64,000 bases of DNA from Streptomyces sp. JJ36 (GTDB lineage: Bacteria > Actinomycetota > Actinomycetes > Streptomycetales > Streptomycetaceae), in the NCBI RefSeq assembly GCF_021696945.1, contig NZ_JACYHE010000011.1, positions 1 to 64,000 on the forward strand. The letters are read 5' to 3'. Below, piece by piece: positions 1-11,024 of the stretch. Each line of letters opens with the position of its first letter. The first letter of the stretch is position 1. Position numbers and translations under genes: made by a program. A model generated the notes under the pieces. The model searched no databases and was not told the origin of the DNA. It saw only the letters and a list, made by a program, of their open reading frames with translations.

Positions 1-573
1 GGCGGCCCCGGAACGGGCCGGCCCGGCGCGGCGCGGCCCCGGCACCTCGGGCGCCGGGGGCCCGGGAACGGCGCGCGGAGTGCGCCCCCCGCGGCCCTCG
101 CCGAGCACCCGCCACCCCCTGCCGTTCAGCGCGATGTACGCGCCGCAGCGCAGCCCGTGCAGGGTGCTGGCGTCCCGCAGCCCCCACATCCAGGCGCCGT
201 CCGTCTCCGTCCAGGACAGCTCGTCCTCCCGGCAGAAGAGCAACACGGCCGTACGGACGGGAAGGCGGAGGCGGAGGTCGTGCGGCAGCACGGCGCGCAG
301 CCGGGCCAGCAGGGCGTTGCGGAACTCCCAGCCGTCGGGCCGGGCGGTGTCCTGGGTGAACGACGCGCTGGCCACCACGCGTTCGTCCCGGCCGAGGACC
401 GCGACCACCGCGGTCGACGGTGCGGGCGCGTGCAGCGCGAACAGCCCGCTCACCACGGCCCGCGGGTCGCGCAGCAGCGGGATGCCCGCCGCGGCCCACT
501 CGGCCGGTTCGAGGGTGCGGGAGAGCCGGGAGACGGAATCGGTGGTGGGGGCGGGGGAGAAGCCCGTTCTCAC
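1..573 (-). CDS. Conserved hypothetical protein, C-terminus beyond the window
   Basis: The reading frame runs on the minus strand from a GTG at 573 and is still open at base 1, giving 191 codons. A purine-rich GGGGGAGA sits directly before the GTG. Third positions are almost all G/C, as in its neighbours. The product starts MRTGFSPAPTTDSVSR and has a Trp-rich middle section (SWTETDGAWMWGLRD) followed by a Pro/Arg-rich tail. No signal peptide, membrane segment or catalytic motif is visible and I do not recognise the family. It lies downstream of recQ on the same strand, 75 bases from its stop, so it could be co-transcribed with it. The coding call is fairly secure, the function unknown. Confidence 0.6.
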   Translation of the reverse strand, partial: MRTGFSPAPTTDSVSRLSRTLEPAEWAAAGIPLLRDPRAVVSGLFALHAPAPSTAVVAVLGRDERVVASASFTQDTARPDGWEFRNALLARLRAVLPHDLRLRLPVRTAVLLFCREDELSWTETDGAWMWGLRDASTLHGLRCGAYIALNGRGWRVLGEGRGGRTPRAVPGPPAPEVPGPRRAGPARSGAA

Positions 574-648
574 GTCTCCCCCTTCCGCCGGCTGCCGCCC
601 CGATTGTCTCCCGCGCCCCTGCCCTGCGGCAATGCGCCCGGAGCCGCC

Positions 649-2847
649 TCACCCCTGGACGGCGAGCACCAGCGGCAGCACGCCGGACGCGCCGGCGGCG
701 CGGAGCATCCGGGCCGCGACGGCCAGCGTCCATCCCGTCTCGGTGAAGTCGTCCACGAGCAGCACGGGCCCGTCCGCCCCGGCGACCGCGTCCGCCAGCG
801 GCTCGGAAAGGCGCAGCGCGCCGTCGAGCTCCCGCAGCCGCTGAGCGCTGTTGGAGCGCGGCCCGGCGGCCCCCGGCGCGTCCGGTGCGTACTCCAGCGC
901 GCCCAGCAGCGGCAACCGGCCGACCGTCGCTATGTGGGTGCCGAGTGAGCCCACCAGCTCCGGGCGGCTGCGGGAGGGCAGGGTCACCACCCCCGCCGGA
1001 CGCGGTGCCGCCGGCTCGCCGGAAGCCCACCCCTCGGGACTGCGCGCCCAGTCCGTCAGCACGCCGACGACGGCGTCCAGCACGTCGCCCGGCACGGGGC
1101 CGTCCGGGGCACCGGAGGCGAGCAGCGGCCGCAGCCGGTTCCCCCAGCCGATGTCGGAGAGCCGGCCCAGAGCGCGACCGGGAGCGGCCTGCCGGTCGGC
1201 GGGGATACGCCCCTTCAGCTCCAGGCCGACCGCGGAGAGGCCGCTGGGCCACATCTTCCGCGGCTCCACCCGCACGCCCGCGCGTTCCAGCTCGCCCCGC
1301 GCGGCCTTGAGCGCGGCGGCGGAGACCTCGGTGGTGAAGCGGGGTCCCGCGCAGGTGTCGCAGCGGCCGCAGGACGCCGCCTCCGGATCGTCGAGCTGCA
1401 GGCGCAGGAACTCCATCCGGCACTTCCCGGTGGTCACGTACTCCCGCATGGCGTCCTGCTCGGCCTCGCGCTGGCGTGCCACCCAGGCGTACCGCTCGTG
1501 GTCGTACTCCCAGGGCCGGCCGGTCGCCTCCCAGCCGCCCTTGACCCGGCGCACCGCGCCGTCCACGTCGAGCACCTTGAGCATCGTCTCCAGGCGGGAG
1601 CGGCGCAGCTCGACCCGTGGCTCCAGCGCGGGGAGCGAGAGCGGGCGCCCGGCCTCGCGCAGCACGTCCAGGGTGTGCCGCACCTGCTCCTCGGGCGGGA
1701 AGGCCAGCGAGGCGAAGTAGCGCCAGATCGCCTCGTCCTCGCGGCCCGGCAGCAGCAGCACCTCCGCGTGCGCCACGCCGCGGCCGGCCCGCCCGACCTG
1801 CTGGTAGTAGGCGATGGGGGAGGAGGGTGAGCCCAGGTGGACCACGAAGCCCAGGTCGGGCTTGTCGAAGCCCATGCCGAGCGCGGAGGTCGCCACCACC
1901 GCCTTGACCCGGTTCGCCAGCAGGTCGGCCTCGGCCGCCTCGCGGTCGGCGTGCTCGCTCTGCCCGGTGTACTCGGCGACGGTGTGCCCGCACTGCCGGA
2001 GGAAGGCCGCGACCTCGCCGGCGGCCGCGACCGTGAGGGTGTAGACGATCCCCGAGCCCGGGAGCTCGTCCAGGTGGTCCGCGAGCCACGCCATCCGGTG
2101 CGCCGCGTCCGGGAGCCGCACCACCCCCAGCCGCAGGCTCTCCCGGTCGAGCGGGCCGCGCAGCACCAGCGGCCCGGCGCCGCCGGCGCCGTACGCCGGG
2201 CCGTCCCGGCCGGCCGTGCCGAGCTGGTCCGCGACGTCGGCGGTCACCCGGGCGTTGGCCGTGGCGGTCGTCGCGAGTACCGGGACGCCCGGGGGCAGGT
2301 CCGCGAGCATGCTGCGCAGCCTGCGGTAGTCCGGGCGGAAGTCGTGGCCCCAGTCCGAGATGCAGTGCGCCTCGTCGACCACGAGCAGGCCGGTGGCGGC
2401 GGCCAGTCGCGGGAGGACGTGCTCCCGGAAGTCCGGGTTGTTGAGCCGCTCCGGGCTCACCAGCAGCACGTCGACCGTGCCGGCGGACACCGCGGCGCGT
2501 ACCTCGTCCCACTCCTCGGTGTTGGCGGAGTTCATGGTGCGGGCGTGGATTCCGGCGCGCTCCGCCGCGGCGATCTGATTGCGCATCAGGGCCAGCAGCG
2601 GGGAGACGATCACGGTCGGTCCCGCGCCCTCCCGGCGCAGCAGAGCCGTCGCCACGAAGTAGACCGCGGACTTGCCCCAGCCGGTGCGCTGCACCACCAG
2701 GGCGCGCCGGCGCTCCCGCACGAGCGCCTCGACGGCCCGCCACTGGTCCTCCCGGAGCCGGGGCGGCGGTGCGTCGCCGTCCTCCGGGGCGCCGACGAGC
2801 CGGGCGAGGAGTGCGTCGGCGGCGCGGCGCAGATCTGTGTCGCTCAT
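649..2847 (-). CDS. recQ: RecQ-family ATP-dependent DNA helicase with C-terminal ComF-like phosphoribosyltransferase domain
   Basis: This is a superfamily 2 helicase that should unwind DNA with 3'-5' polarity in repair and replication-fork processing. The 732-residue protein has motif 0 ([13 protein letters not shown]), a Walker A written as RTGWGKS, the DEAH box in [18 protein letters not shown], helicase motifs ending in QQVGRAGRG, and a four-Cys RecQ zinc site (CRMEFLRL then CGRCDTC). An HRDC domain is not evident. Instead the last 200 residues look like a type I phosphoribosyltransferase, with the PRPP-binding signature [12 protein letters not shown] at about 696-707 and an upstream [13 protein letters not shown] segment as in ComF. 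The ATG at 2847 is the first Met before the helicase core; the frame continues upstream but without coding character. It is divergent from the DUF4192 gene. Confidence 0.88.
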   Translation of the reverse strand: MSDTDLRRAADALLARLVGAPEDGDAPPPRLREDQWRAVEALVRERRRALVVQRTGWGKSAVYFVATALLRREGAGPTVIVSPLLALMRNQIAAAERAGIHARTMNSANTEEWDEVRAAVSAGTVDVLLVSPERLNNPDFREHVLPRLAAATGLLVVDEAHCISDWGHDFRPDYRRLRSMLADLPPGVPVLATTATANARVTADVADQLGTAGRDGPAYGAGGAGPLVLRGPLDRESLRLGVVRLPDAAHRMAWLADHLDELPGSGIVYTLTVAAAGEVAAFLRQCGHTVAEYTGQSEHADREAAEADLLANRVKAVVATSALGMGFDKPDLGFVVHLGSPSSPIAYYQQVGRAGRGVAHAEVLLLPGREDEAIWRYFASLAFPPEEQVRHTLDVLREAGRPLSLPALEPRVELRRSRLETMLKVLDVDGAVRRVKGGWEATGRPWEYDHERYAWVARQREAEQDAMREYVTTGKCRMEFLRLQLDDPEAASCGRCDTCAGPRFTTEVSAAALKAARGELERAGVRVEPRKMWPSGLSAVGLELKGRIPADRQAAPGRALGRLSDIGWGNRLRPLLASGAPDGPVPGDVLDAVVGVLTDWARSPEGWASGEPAAPRPAGVVTLPSRSRPELVGSLGTHIATVGRLPLLGALEYAPDAPGAAGPRSNSAQRLRELDGALRLSEPLADAVAGADGPVLLVDDFTETGWTLAVAARMLRAAGASGVLPLVLAVQG

Positions 2848-3021
2848 GCCCCCATGCAAGCGGATCGGCGGGGCCGGGGGCCAGCCGGTGCGGGCGGGGC
2901 TGTGGAAAACGCGGTGCCGGGCGCTCGCTGGACGAGCAGCCCGGTACGACAAGCGTATGCATGCTGACCGCCTGTGGACGAGCGACCGCACGGGGTGCCT
3001 CCGGGACGGCACTGTCGGGGC

Positions 3022-4269
3022 ATGACACAGCACGACAGCGGCCGACCCGCCGCGACCGACCGTTCCGTCCCCGACCCCGTGGCCGAGGTCTCCCTGCGCG
3101 GTCCGGCCGAGCTCGCCGACGCCCTGCCCTATCTCCTCGGGTTCCATCCGGACGACTCGATCGTCCTCGTCGCCCTGCACGGGGAGGCCGGCCGGTTCGG
3201 CGGCCGCATCCGCACGGGCATCCCCGCCGCGACGGGGGAGTGGCCCGCCGTGGCGCGCCAGCTCGCCTCCTGCCTGGAGAGCGGGTCCGTCTCCCGTGGG
3301 GGCCGTCCGGACGGCGTGGTGGTCTTCCTGTGCCAGGACCCGGCCCGCGGCGAGCCGGCGCGGGCCGTCAGCGAGCGGCTCCGCCCGCTGGCCCGGAGTC
3401 TGCGCACCGCATGTGGCGCGCTCGGCATGCCGGTCTTCGAGGCCCTGTGCCTCTCCGGCGGGAGGTACTGGTCCTACACCTGCCCCGACCCGGGCTGCTG
3501 TCCCCCGGAGGGCGCACCGGCCGGCCCGTCGGGCACCTCCGCGATGGCGGCCGCCGCGGTGTACGCCGGCATCCGGGTGCGCGGCTCCCTCCGGGAGATG
3601 GAGGCCCGGCTGGCACCCCTCGGCCCGGCCCTGGCGGAGCCCCAGCGCCGGGCACTCGACGCCGCGGCCGCCGACCTGGTGCCGCGCATGCTGCGGGAGG
3701 ACCGGGGACGCACGGCGGTGCGGGCGGAGACGGTGGTGCGGGCCCGGAGGCTGATGGGGCGGCTCCGTGCCGCGCCGGGCGGGCAGGGCGAGGGCGGCGG
3801 GGACACCGCGGTCCAGGACGCCCGGGACGACGCGCTCGTTCCGCCCGGGGACGCGGCGACGGTGATTCTCGGCCTCCAGGACCGCGGCACGCGGGACCAG
3901 GCGGCGGAATGGATGGAGGGCCGGGATGCGCCCGCGGCCCTGCGCCTGTGGCGGACGCTGGCCCGCCGCTGTGTCGGGCCCTACCGCGAGCACGCCGCGG
4001 CCCCGCTCACCCTCGCCGGCTGGGTGGCCTGGTCCACGGGAGACGAGGCGTTCGCGCGGGTGGCCTTCGGGCGCGCGCTGGAGACCGATCCCGGCTATGT
4101 CTTCGCCCAGCTCCTGCACCGTGCGTGCAACGAAGGGCTGGACCCGGAGCCGCTCCGGCGCTGCATGCGGGAGGAGCGGGCGGCACGCCGGCGGCGTGGT
4201 GCCCGGCGCCGGCCGCGAGGCTCCGGTGGCCGCGGTGGGGGTCGGTGGCCGGATCGGGGCACCGGGTGA
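3022..4269 (+). CDS. DUF4192 domain-containing protein
   Basis: The 415-residue product contains the DUF4192 signature near its N-terminus ([23 protein letters not shown]), a domain found throughout actinobacteria and without a known function. It appears soluble, with no signal peptide or membrane segment, and ends in a strongly basic Arg/Gly tail that could bind nucleic acid. The ATG at 3022 is chosen because it gives the [10 protein letters not shown] start usual for the family; an in-frame extension upstream to 2974 is possible but has weak coding character. The gene is divergent from recQ and 45 bases ahead of the Nudix gene, which has its own promoter. I infer no specific role. Confidence 0.8.
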   Translation: MTQHDSGRPAATDRSVPDPVAEVSLRGPAELADALPYLLGFHPDDSIVLVALHGEAGRFGGRIRTGIPAATGEWPAVARQLASCLESGSVSRGGRPDGVVVFLCQDPARGEPARAVSERLRPLARSLRTACGALGMPVFEALCLSGGRYWSYTCPDPGCCPPEGAPAGPSGTSAMAAAAVYAGIRVRGSLREMEARLAPLGPALAEPQRRALDAAAADLVPRMLREDRGRTAVRAETVVRARRLMGRLRAAPGGQGEGGGDTAVQDARDDALVPPGDAATVILGLQDRGTRDQAAEWMEGRDAPAALRLWRTLARRCVGPYREHAAAPLTLAGWVAWSTGDEAFARVAFGRALETDPGYVFAQLLHRACNEGLDPEPLRRCMREERAARRRRGARRRPRGSGGRGGGRWPDRGTG

Positions 4270-4286
4270 CAGCAGAGCCCTTTTTA

Positions 4287-4308
4287 TCGTCAGGGAGACG
4301 ACTATGAT
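4287..4308 (+). promoter_or_regulatory. Promoter with operator-like inverted repeat for the Nudix/winged-helix gene
   Basis: A perfect inverted repeat TCGTC-AGGGA-GACGA occupies 4287-4301. It is followed by a -10 hexamer TATGAT at 4303-4308. Only six bases separate the hexamer from the ATG at 4315, so transcription should begin at or next to the start codon (leaderless). The repeat lies in the -35/-10 spacer, where a repressor would block RNA polymerase. The gene encodes a Nudix plus winged-helix protein of NrtR-like layout, so autorepression is the simplest reading, though not demonstrated. Confidence 0.5.
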
Positions 4309-4314
4309 CGCAGC

Positions 4315-5070
4315 ATGCCCTATGACCCGTCGGCTTTCCCGCCCTTCGCCGTCACCGTCGACCTGGTCGTGCTCACCGTGCGCCGGCACGCGCTCTGCGC
4401 TCTGGCGGTCCGCCGCGGAGAACCGCCGTACCAGGGCCGCTGGGCGCTTCCGGGCGGCTTCGTGCGTGCCGACGAGGACCTCGCCGCGGCGGCCGCCAGG
4501 GAGCTCAACGAGGAGACGGGGCTCCGGGCCCACGAGCCGGGCAGCACCGGTCCCGAAGCCCACCTCGAGCAGCTCGCCACCTACGGCGACCCGGACCGCG
4601 ACCCGCGGATGCGGGTCGTCAGCGTGGCCCATCTGGTGCTGGCCCCCGATCTGCCGTCTCCCACGGCCGGAGGGGACGCGCACAGCGTCCGCTGGGCGCC
4701 GGTGGAAACGCTGCTCGCGCCCGCCGGGAGTGCGGGTCGCGAGGGGGAGCAGGTCGCGCCGCTCGCCTTCGACCACGCACGGATCCTCGGCGACGGCGTG
4801 GAGCGGGCACGATCCAAGATCGAGTATTCCTCGCTCGCCACCGCCTTCTGCCCGCCGGAGTTCACCGTGGGCGAGCTGCGCCGGGTGTACGAGGCCGTGT
4901 GGGGCGTGGCGCTGGACCCGCGGAACTTCCACCGCAAGGTGACCGGCACCCCCGGCTTCCTGGTCCCCACCGGGGGCACGACGACCCGTCAGGGCGGCCG
5001 TCCCGCACAGCTCTTCCGGGCGGGCGGTGCGACACTGCTCAATCCGCCGATGCTGCGTCCGGAGGTCTGA
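4315..5070 (+). CDS. Nudix hydrolase with C-terminal winged helix (NrtR-like)
   Basis: The 251-residue protein carries an intact Nudix box in [19 protein letters not shown] (about residues 50-73), with the RE and EE metal-binding residues present. A C-terminal segment beginning [15 protein letters not shown] matches the winged-helix domain of NrtR-type proteins. Members either hydrolyse ADP-ribose or related nucleotides or use the Nudix fold to sense them while repressing NAD-salvage genes. Because the catalytic box is complete, enzyme activity cannot be excluded. No NAD biosynthesis gene is adjacent, so if it is a regulator its targets lie elsewhere or are limited to itself. There is no Shine-Dalgarno; the ATG fits a leaderless transcript. 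Confidence 0.82.
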   Translation: MPYDPSAFPPFAVTVDLVVLTVRRHALCALAVRRGEPPYQGRWALPGGFVRADEDLAAAAARELNEETGLRAHEPGSTGPEAHLEQLATYGDPDRDPRMRVVSVAHLVLAPDLPSPTAGGDAHSVRWAPVETLLAPAGSAGREGEQVAPLAFDHARILGDGVERARSKIEYSSLATAFCPPEFTVGELRRVYEAVWGVALDPRNFHRKVTGTPGFLVPTGGTTTRQGGRPAQLFRAGGATLLNPPMLRPEV

Positions 5071-5153
5071 CGCCCCTCGCGCCGCACCGGAAAATCGGAC
5101 ATATCGCGCTATCGTGCCGGGGTGCGTCCTTCACGCGTCCCGCGGGAGAAGCG

Positions 5154-7073
5154 ATGATCCAGGCCATCGGTCTCACCAGCCCTCCTCGTCGCGGTCAGCG
5201 GCCGGCCGTGGACGACCTGACCTTCGAGGCCCGGCCCGGAGCGGTCACGGTGCTGCTCGGACCGCGCGGAGCCGGGAAGACGACGGTCCTGCGGCTGATG
5301 CTGCAACTGGCCCCCGGGCGTGGTGTCGCGCTCTTCCGGGGCCGTCCGCTGCACCAGGCCGAACACCCCGCGCAGGAGGTGGGCATCCTGCTGGGCGATG
5401 TGCCCGGCCATCCGGAGCGCACCGCGCGTGGGCACTTGCGGATGCTCGCCGCGGCGGCGGGCGTCCCGGCTGCCCGGGCGGACGAACTGCTCGACGTGGT
5501 GGGCCTGGGCCCGCTCGCGGAACAGCCGCTCGGTACCTTCTCGCTCGGCATGGACCGCCGGCTCGGGCTGGCGGCGGCGCTGCTGGGCGATCCGCACGCG
5601 CTGGTGCTGGACGAGCCCGCGCAGGGGCTCTCCCCGCGGGAGACCGGCTGGTTGCACGGGATTCTGCGCGGCTACGCCGGGCAGGGCGGCACCGTGCTCA
5701 CCACCCTGCGCGATCCCCGGGAAGCGGCCCGGATCGCCGACCGCGTGGTCACGATCGAGGGCGGCCGGCTCGTCGCGGACCAGGACGCACCCGAGTTCGC
5801 CCGCACGCGGCTGCGCCCCCGGGTGGCCGTCACCTCGCCGCACGCCGAGCGGCTGGCCTCCGTGCTGCGCCGGGAGGCGCGTTCCGCGGAGCCCGGCCCG
5901 GTGACCGGCGGCGGCCCGGAGCCCGGTGCCCGGGAGCTGGAGGTGGTGCGGGAGAGCGGCAACCGCCTCTCCGTGTACGGCGTCGGCTGTGCCGCCGTCG
6001 GGGAGACGGCCTACCGCAACGGCATCCTGGTGCACCGGCTGGCCGACGAGACCGGTGACATGGGCAGCCCGGCTCTACCGGCGGACCGGGCGGGCGGCGC
6101 GCTCCACGGGCATCCGGCGGCCGGGCACGCGCGGGAGCCCGGGCCGGGTTCGTCCGCGGCGCCGGCCCCGGGCGCGGGCGTCTCCGCGCCGGCTGACGGT
6201 GTCTCCGCCCCCGGCGACCGTGCGGGCCGCCCGCCGGCGGACCCGCCGCCCCGCCTGCCCGTCGCCCCCCGGCCGGGCCCGGCCGCCCCGTTCCGCTACG
6301 AGCTGCGCCGCTTCCTGGGGCTGCGCAGCCATGGCTATGTGCTCGCCGGCGCCGTGCTCGCGACGCTGCTGACCTCGCTCACCATGGCGGCGCTCGGCGG
6401 TCCCGGCCGAGACGCCGACTCCGCCCTGCGGCTGCTCGCCGGCTGGCCGGACCTTCCGTTCCTCCTCGTACCGCCCGTCGCGGCCGCCGCCGGGCTGCTC
6501 GGCGCCCTCTCCTTCGGCCAGGAGTTCCGCTATCCGGCGCTCGCCCCCGCGCACACCGCGGTGCCGCGCAGACTCGGCCTGCTGGCCGCCAAGCTGGCGC
6601 TGACCGGATGCCTCGCGCTGCTGCTCTGCACGGTCACGCTCCTGCTCGACGCGGCGCTGCTCGCCGTGCTCTTCGGGCCGGGCCCGCTCGCCGGTGCGGC
6701 GGCCCCGGAAGGCCTCGCCCTGCAGGCGCTCTGGCTGCTCCTGCTCACTCTCGGCTGCGCCTGGGCGGCGGTGCTCGGTGCCGGGGCCGCCCGCTCCACC
6801 GCGGTGGGCCTGGCCGCCGCACTCGCCGTTCCGCTGGTGGCCGTACCCGTGCTGCGGGACCTGTTCACCGACCCCGCGGGTGCCGGCGCGCGGGAGGGTT
6901 TCGCCGCGCGGGCCCGGGACGCCCTCCTGGCCCCGTGGCCCTCCGGCACCGAGCGCTGGCCGGCGGTCGCGCTGCGGTTGCTGGCGGAGCCCGTGGGCCA
7001 GGCGCTCGGGCTCTCCCTGCTCGTCCTGGTCTGCGCCTATGTGCTGCTGAGCCTGCGTAGCCGGACCCGCTGA
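5154..7073 (+). CDS. ABC transporter: ATPase fused to ABC-2-type permease domain
   Basis: The 639-residue polypeptide joins an N-terminal ABC ATPase (about 1-290) through a Pro/Ala-rich linker (about 300-380) to a hydrophobic half with roughly six membrane helices. Walker A is GPRGAGKTT (36-44), the signature is the drug-exporter variant FSLGM, and Walker B is LVLDEPAQGL. The H-loop position, where VLVSSH is usual, reads VLTTLR, so the switch histidine is replaced by Arg186. The ATG at 5154 has GGGAG seven bases upstream. It sits between the Nudix gene and a FadR-type regulator ahead of hrdB. The substrate is unknown; a homodimer would provide a complete exporter. Confidence 0.8.
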   Translation: MIQAIGLTSPPRRGQRPAVDDLTFEARPGAVTVLLGPRGAGKTTVLRLMLQLAPGRGVALFRGRPLHQAEHPAQEVGILLGDVPGHPERTARGHLRMLAAAAGVPAARADELLDVVGLGPLAEQPLGTFSLGMDRRLGLAAALLGDPHALVLDEPAQGLSPRETGWLHGILRGYAGQGGTVLTTLRDPREAARIADRVVTIEGGRLVADQDAPEFARTRLRPRVAVTSPHAERLASVLRREARSAEPGPVTGGGPEPGARELEVVRESGNRLSVYGVGCAAVGETAYRNGILVHRLADETGDMGSPALPADRAGGALHGHPAAGHAREPGPGSSAAPAPGAGVSAPADGVSAPGDRAGRPPADPPPRLPVAPRPGPAAPFRYELRRFLGLRSHGYVLAGAVLATLLTSLTMAALGGPGRDADSALRLLAGWPDLPFLLVPPVAAAAGLLGALSFGQEFRYPALAPAHTAVPRRLGLLAAKLALTGCLALLLCTVTLLLDAALLAVLFGPGPLAGAAAPEGLALQALWLLLLTLGCAWAAVLGAGAARSTAVGLAAALAVPLVAVPVLRDLFTDPAGAGAREGFAARARDALLAPWPSGTERWPAVALRLLAEPVGQALGLSLLVLVCAYVLLSLRSRTR

Positions 7074-7271
7074 CCTCGGCGGTCGCCGCACCCCAGAGCG
7101 TGCAGCGCACGCGTTCGCGCCCCCCGCTTGCGCCCGTGGGCACCGACCTGCGCACCGGAAGCCTGTTTCTTTCCGATAAGGCGTCAATTGTGCGGAAGTC
7201 AGCGATCACCCTTTCGTGTGCTTTTCACCAAAGCCCTCAAGGCCGTCCTGAGGGCCGCCGACAAAGGTTCC

Positions 7272-8192
7272 GTGACTACCCTTGCGCACACCACGACGAC
7301 CGCGGCTCGCCCCACCGACACCGGCCTCGTCGGCCCGGGCGAGCTGGACCGCTACGCGTACGCGGAGTCCTCCGGGGCACCGCGCGCCACGACCAAGGCC
7401 CCCGCCTGGGAGGGCCCGGAGAGTGATATCGGCCGTGTGGGCCGCCGGGTCGCCGGCAATCGCGGCCGCGGCCTGCACGGCCAACTCGTCCAGCAACTCG
7501 GCCAGATGATCGTCTCGGGCGACCTGGGCGCCGACCGTCCCCTCGTTCCCGAGGAGATCGGTCAGCGCTTCGAGGTGTCCCGCACCGTCGTCCGGGAGTC
7601 CCTCCGGGTCCTCGAGGCCAAGGGCCTGGTGAGTGCCCGGCCGAACGTCGGCACCCGGGTCCGCCCGGTGACGGACTGGAACCTCCTCGACCCGGACATC
7701 ATCGAGTGGCGCGCCTTCGGGCCGCAGCGCGACGACCAGCGCCGGGAGCTGTGCGAACTCCGCTGGGCCATCGAACCACTGGCCGCCCGGCTGGCCGCCG
7801 GCCGCGGCCGGGACGAGGTGCAGCAGCGGCTCGCGGACATGGTCGAGATCATGAACCAGGCCCTCTCCCAGGGGGACACGCTCACCTTCTCCCGCGCCGA
7901 CACCGAGTTCCACGGCGTCCTGCTGCAGTCCGCGGGCAACCGCATGCTGGAGCATCTCTCCGGCATCGTCGGCTCGGCACTCCAGGTCTCCGGGGCGGCC
8001 GCGGGCGGTTGCGTGCGGCCCAGCGAGGCGGCCGTCGCCCAGCACCGGCAGGTGGTCGACGCGCTCGGCGCCGGCGAGAGTGCGGCAGCGGAGACCGTGA
8101 TGCGCCAGCTTCTCTCCGGCGGCACCGACCCTGTGCCGGGCGGGCAGGCCGGTGGTGACGGCCATGTGGTGCCCGCCCCCCGGGAGCACTGA
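7272..8192 (+). CDS. GntR/FadR-family transcriptional regulator (FCD domain)
   Basis: The 306-residue protein has a variable 70-residue N-terminus, then a GntR winged helix (HGQLVQQLGQMIVSGDLG, then VPEEIGQRFEVSRTVVRESL), then an all-helical FCD ligand domain with the metal-site pattern D..H..H (DTEFHGVLLQ, then AQHRQVVDAL). FCD regulators bind organic acids or sugar acids and usually repress nearby or distant metabolic genes. The GTG at 7272 is chosen because AAAGG lies just upstream and the product then begins with the TTLAHTTTT sequence; an upstream ATG at 7128 is in frame but adds non-conserved sequence. It precedes hrdB on the same strand, with a separate promoter between them. Confidence 0.82.
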   Translation: MTTLAHTTTTAARPTDTGLVGPGELDRYAYAESSGAPRATTKAPAWEGPESDIGRVGRRVAGNRGRGLHGQLVQQLGQMIVSGDLGADRPLVPEEIGQRFEVSRTVVRESLRVLEAKGLVSARPNVGTRVRPVTDWNLLDPDIIEWRAFGPQRDDQRRELCELRWAIEPLAARLAAGRGRDEVQQRLADMVEIMNQALSQGDTLTFSRADTEFHGVLLQSAGNRMLEHLSGIVGSALQVSGAAAGGCVRPSEAAVAQHRQVVDALGAGESAAAETVMRQLLSGGTDPVPGGQAGGDGHVVPAPREH

Positions 8193-8394
8193 CCCGGCGC
8201 CCGCGGCAGGTACGGCGGCGGCGCCGGGCTCCGGCGCCGCCGCACACGCAGCCGCCGGCCCCGGCGTGCCGCCCGCCCTCCTGCCCCGGCGGTACGCGGT
8301 GCGCCGGTCCCGCCGGGGCCTGCCGTGGCGATTTGTCCGCTTCTCCTCGCGTACGGGTGGATACGCGGTGTGACTCGGACCACGCGAAGGGTGC

Positions 8395-8422
8395 GTAACG
8401 CTTCGCGTTGCAGTGCGATGAC
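8395..8422 (+). promoter_or_regulatory. ECF-type promoter for hrdB
   Basis: GTAACG at 8395-8400 and GATGAC at 8417-8422 are separated by exactly 16 bases. This matches the -35 GTAAC / -10 GATGA layout I recall for Streptomyces hrdB promoters read by the extracytoplasmic-function sigma factor ShbA. The predicted start would leave a leader of about 120 nt before the hrdB GTG. No TTGACA/TATAAT-type promoter is equally clear in this gap. Confidence 0.6.
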
Positions 8423-8551
8423 TCAAGAGGTGGCAGCAGAGGTGGGAATACGCAGCCGGTCGTGGACGCTGTATTCCCTCCCGGCTCAGCCCGCGCCGTC
8501 GGTTCAGCACCGCCGACGGTCCGCCATTTCCATCGTTCCGAGAGGTTGTTC

Positions 8552-10168
<1,617 letters not shown>

Positions 10169-10203
10169 GGGAGCCCGCAGGTCCGCGAGGACCCGGCGTT
10201 CCG

Positions 10204-10250
10204 CACGCACGAGGGCCGGCACCCCCAGGGGGCGCCGGCCCTCGTGCGTG
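10204..10250 (+). terminator. Strong hairpin terminator after hrdB
   Basis: Perfect 17-bp stem: left arm 10204-10220, 13-base loop, right arm 10234-10250. It starts 36 bases past the hrdB stop. There is no T-tract, as is usual for high-GC actinobacterial terminators. Confidence 0.85.
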
Positions 10251-10489
10251 CCGTGCCGACGGGACGGGAGAGCCGTCATGGAGCCCGGCGGGCCCGGGGG
10301 CGGCAGGCCGACGGTGGCGGCCTGGCGGGACGGAGGGAGGCCACCGCCCCGCCACGCCGCGTGTCCGTCCCGGAACAGCGCGACGGGCGGCCTCCCGGGG
10401 TGTGTCACCGGGGGAGACCGCCCGCCGCATCCGGCCCTGGGCCGGTCCGAGCTCGTCGGACGGGGACGTCGTGGTCAGGTCGGACGGCG

Positions 10490-10720
10490 TCAGCGTTCCT
10501 CGTCGCCTGCGGTAGCCGGAGTGGCCGTCAGCTTCTCCGTCTCGTCCTGTATCTCCGCGGCGATCTTCTTCAGTTCCGGCTCGAACTTACGACCGTGGTG
10601 TGCGCAGAACAGCAGCTCTCCGCCGCTGAGCAGCACCACGCGCAGGTACGCCTGGGCGTTGCAGCGGTCGCAGCGGTCGGCGGCCGTCAGCGGGGTCGCG
10701 GGGGTCAGAACAGTAGTCAC
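10490..10720 (-). CDS. DUF7455 small zinc-ribbon-like protein
   Basis: A 76-residue protein beginning MTTVLTPATPLTAADRCDRC. It contains a CDRC pair and a second CAHHGRKF element, an arrangement suited to binding one metal ion, and a helical Glu/Lys-rich C-terminus. The family is very highly conserved in Streptomyces and its function is unknown; the hrdB neighbourhood suggests a housekeeping role, but that is only context. The GTG start at 10720 has GAAGAGG upstream. It is convergent with hrdB and divergent from parE. The 240 bases between its stop and the hrdB terminator hold no gene I can support. Confidence 0.85.
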   Translation of the reverse strand: MTTVLTPATPLTAADRCDRCNAQAYLRVVLLSGGELLFCAHHGRKFEPELKKIAAEIQDETEKLTATPATAGDEER

Positions 10721-11024
10721 GTCGCCTCTTCTCTAGCTCGACGAGCTGTCGTACCAGGGTTCAACATCCAACCAGTCCGAAACGTTCCCGGGCTGGGTCC
10801 CTCCGCGGGGATTTCACTCTCCGCGAAGCGGCCGGATGCTGCCGGTGGCGGCGAATGAGCCGTAATACGTCGGTTACTGGAAGTTCATGCGGTCGTCGGG
10901 GTCGTCCTTGTTCATCTTCCGGCCTCCCGAACCTCTGGAGTGGTTCGTTCATGAGGACGTGCCCGGAGCCTAAACGGTTCATGCCTCCAAGGGAACGTGA
11001 TGTTCGTGTCACCCCTCCGTGTTA

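Noticed and set aside
2848-4932. In-frame minus-strand extension of recQ to about 1427 codons
   Set aside because: The sequence upstream of ATG 2847 is antisense to the DUF4192 and Nudix genes, both of which have clear families and correct codon bias; the extension reads as Pro/Arg/Gly filler.
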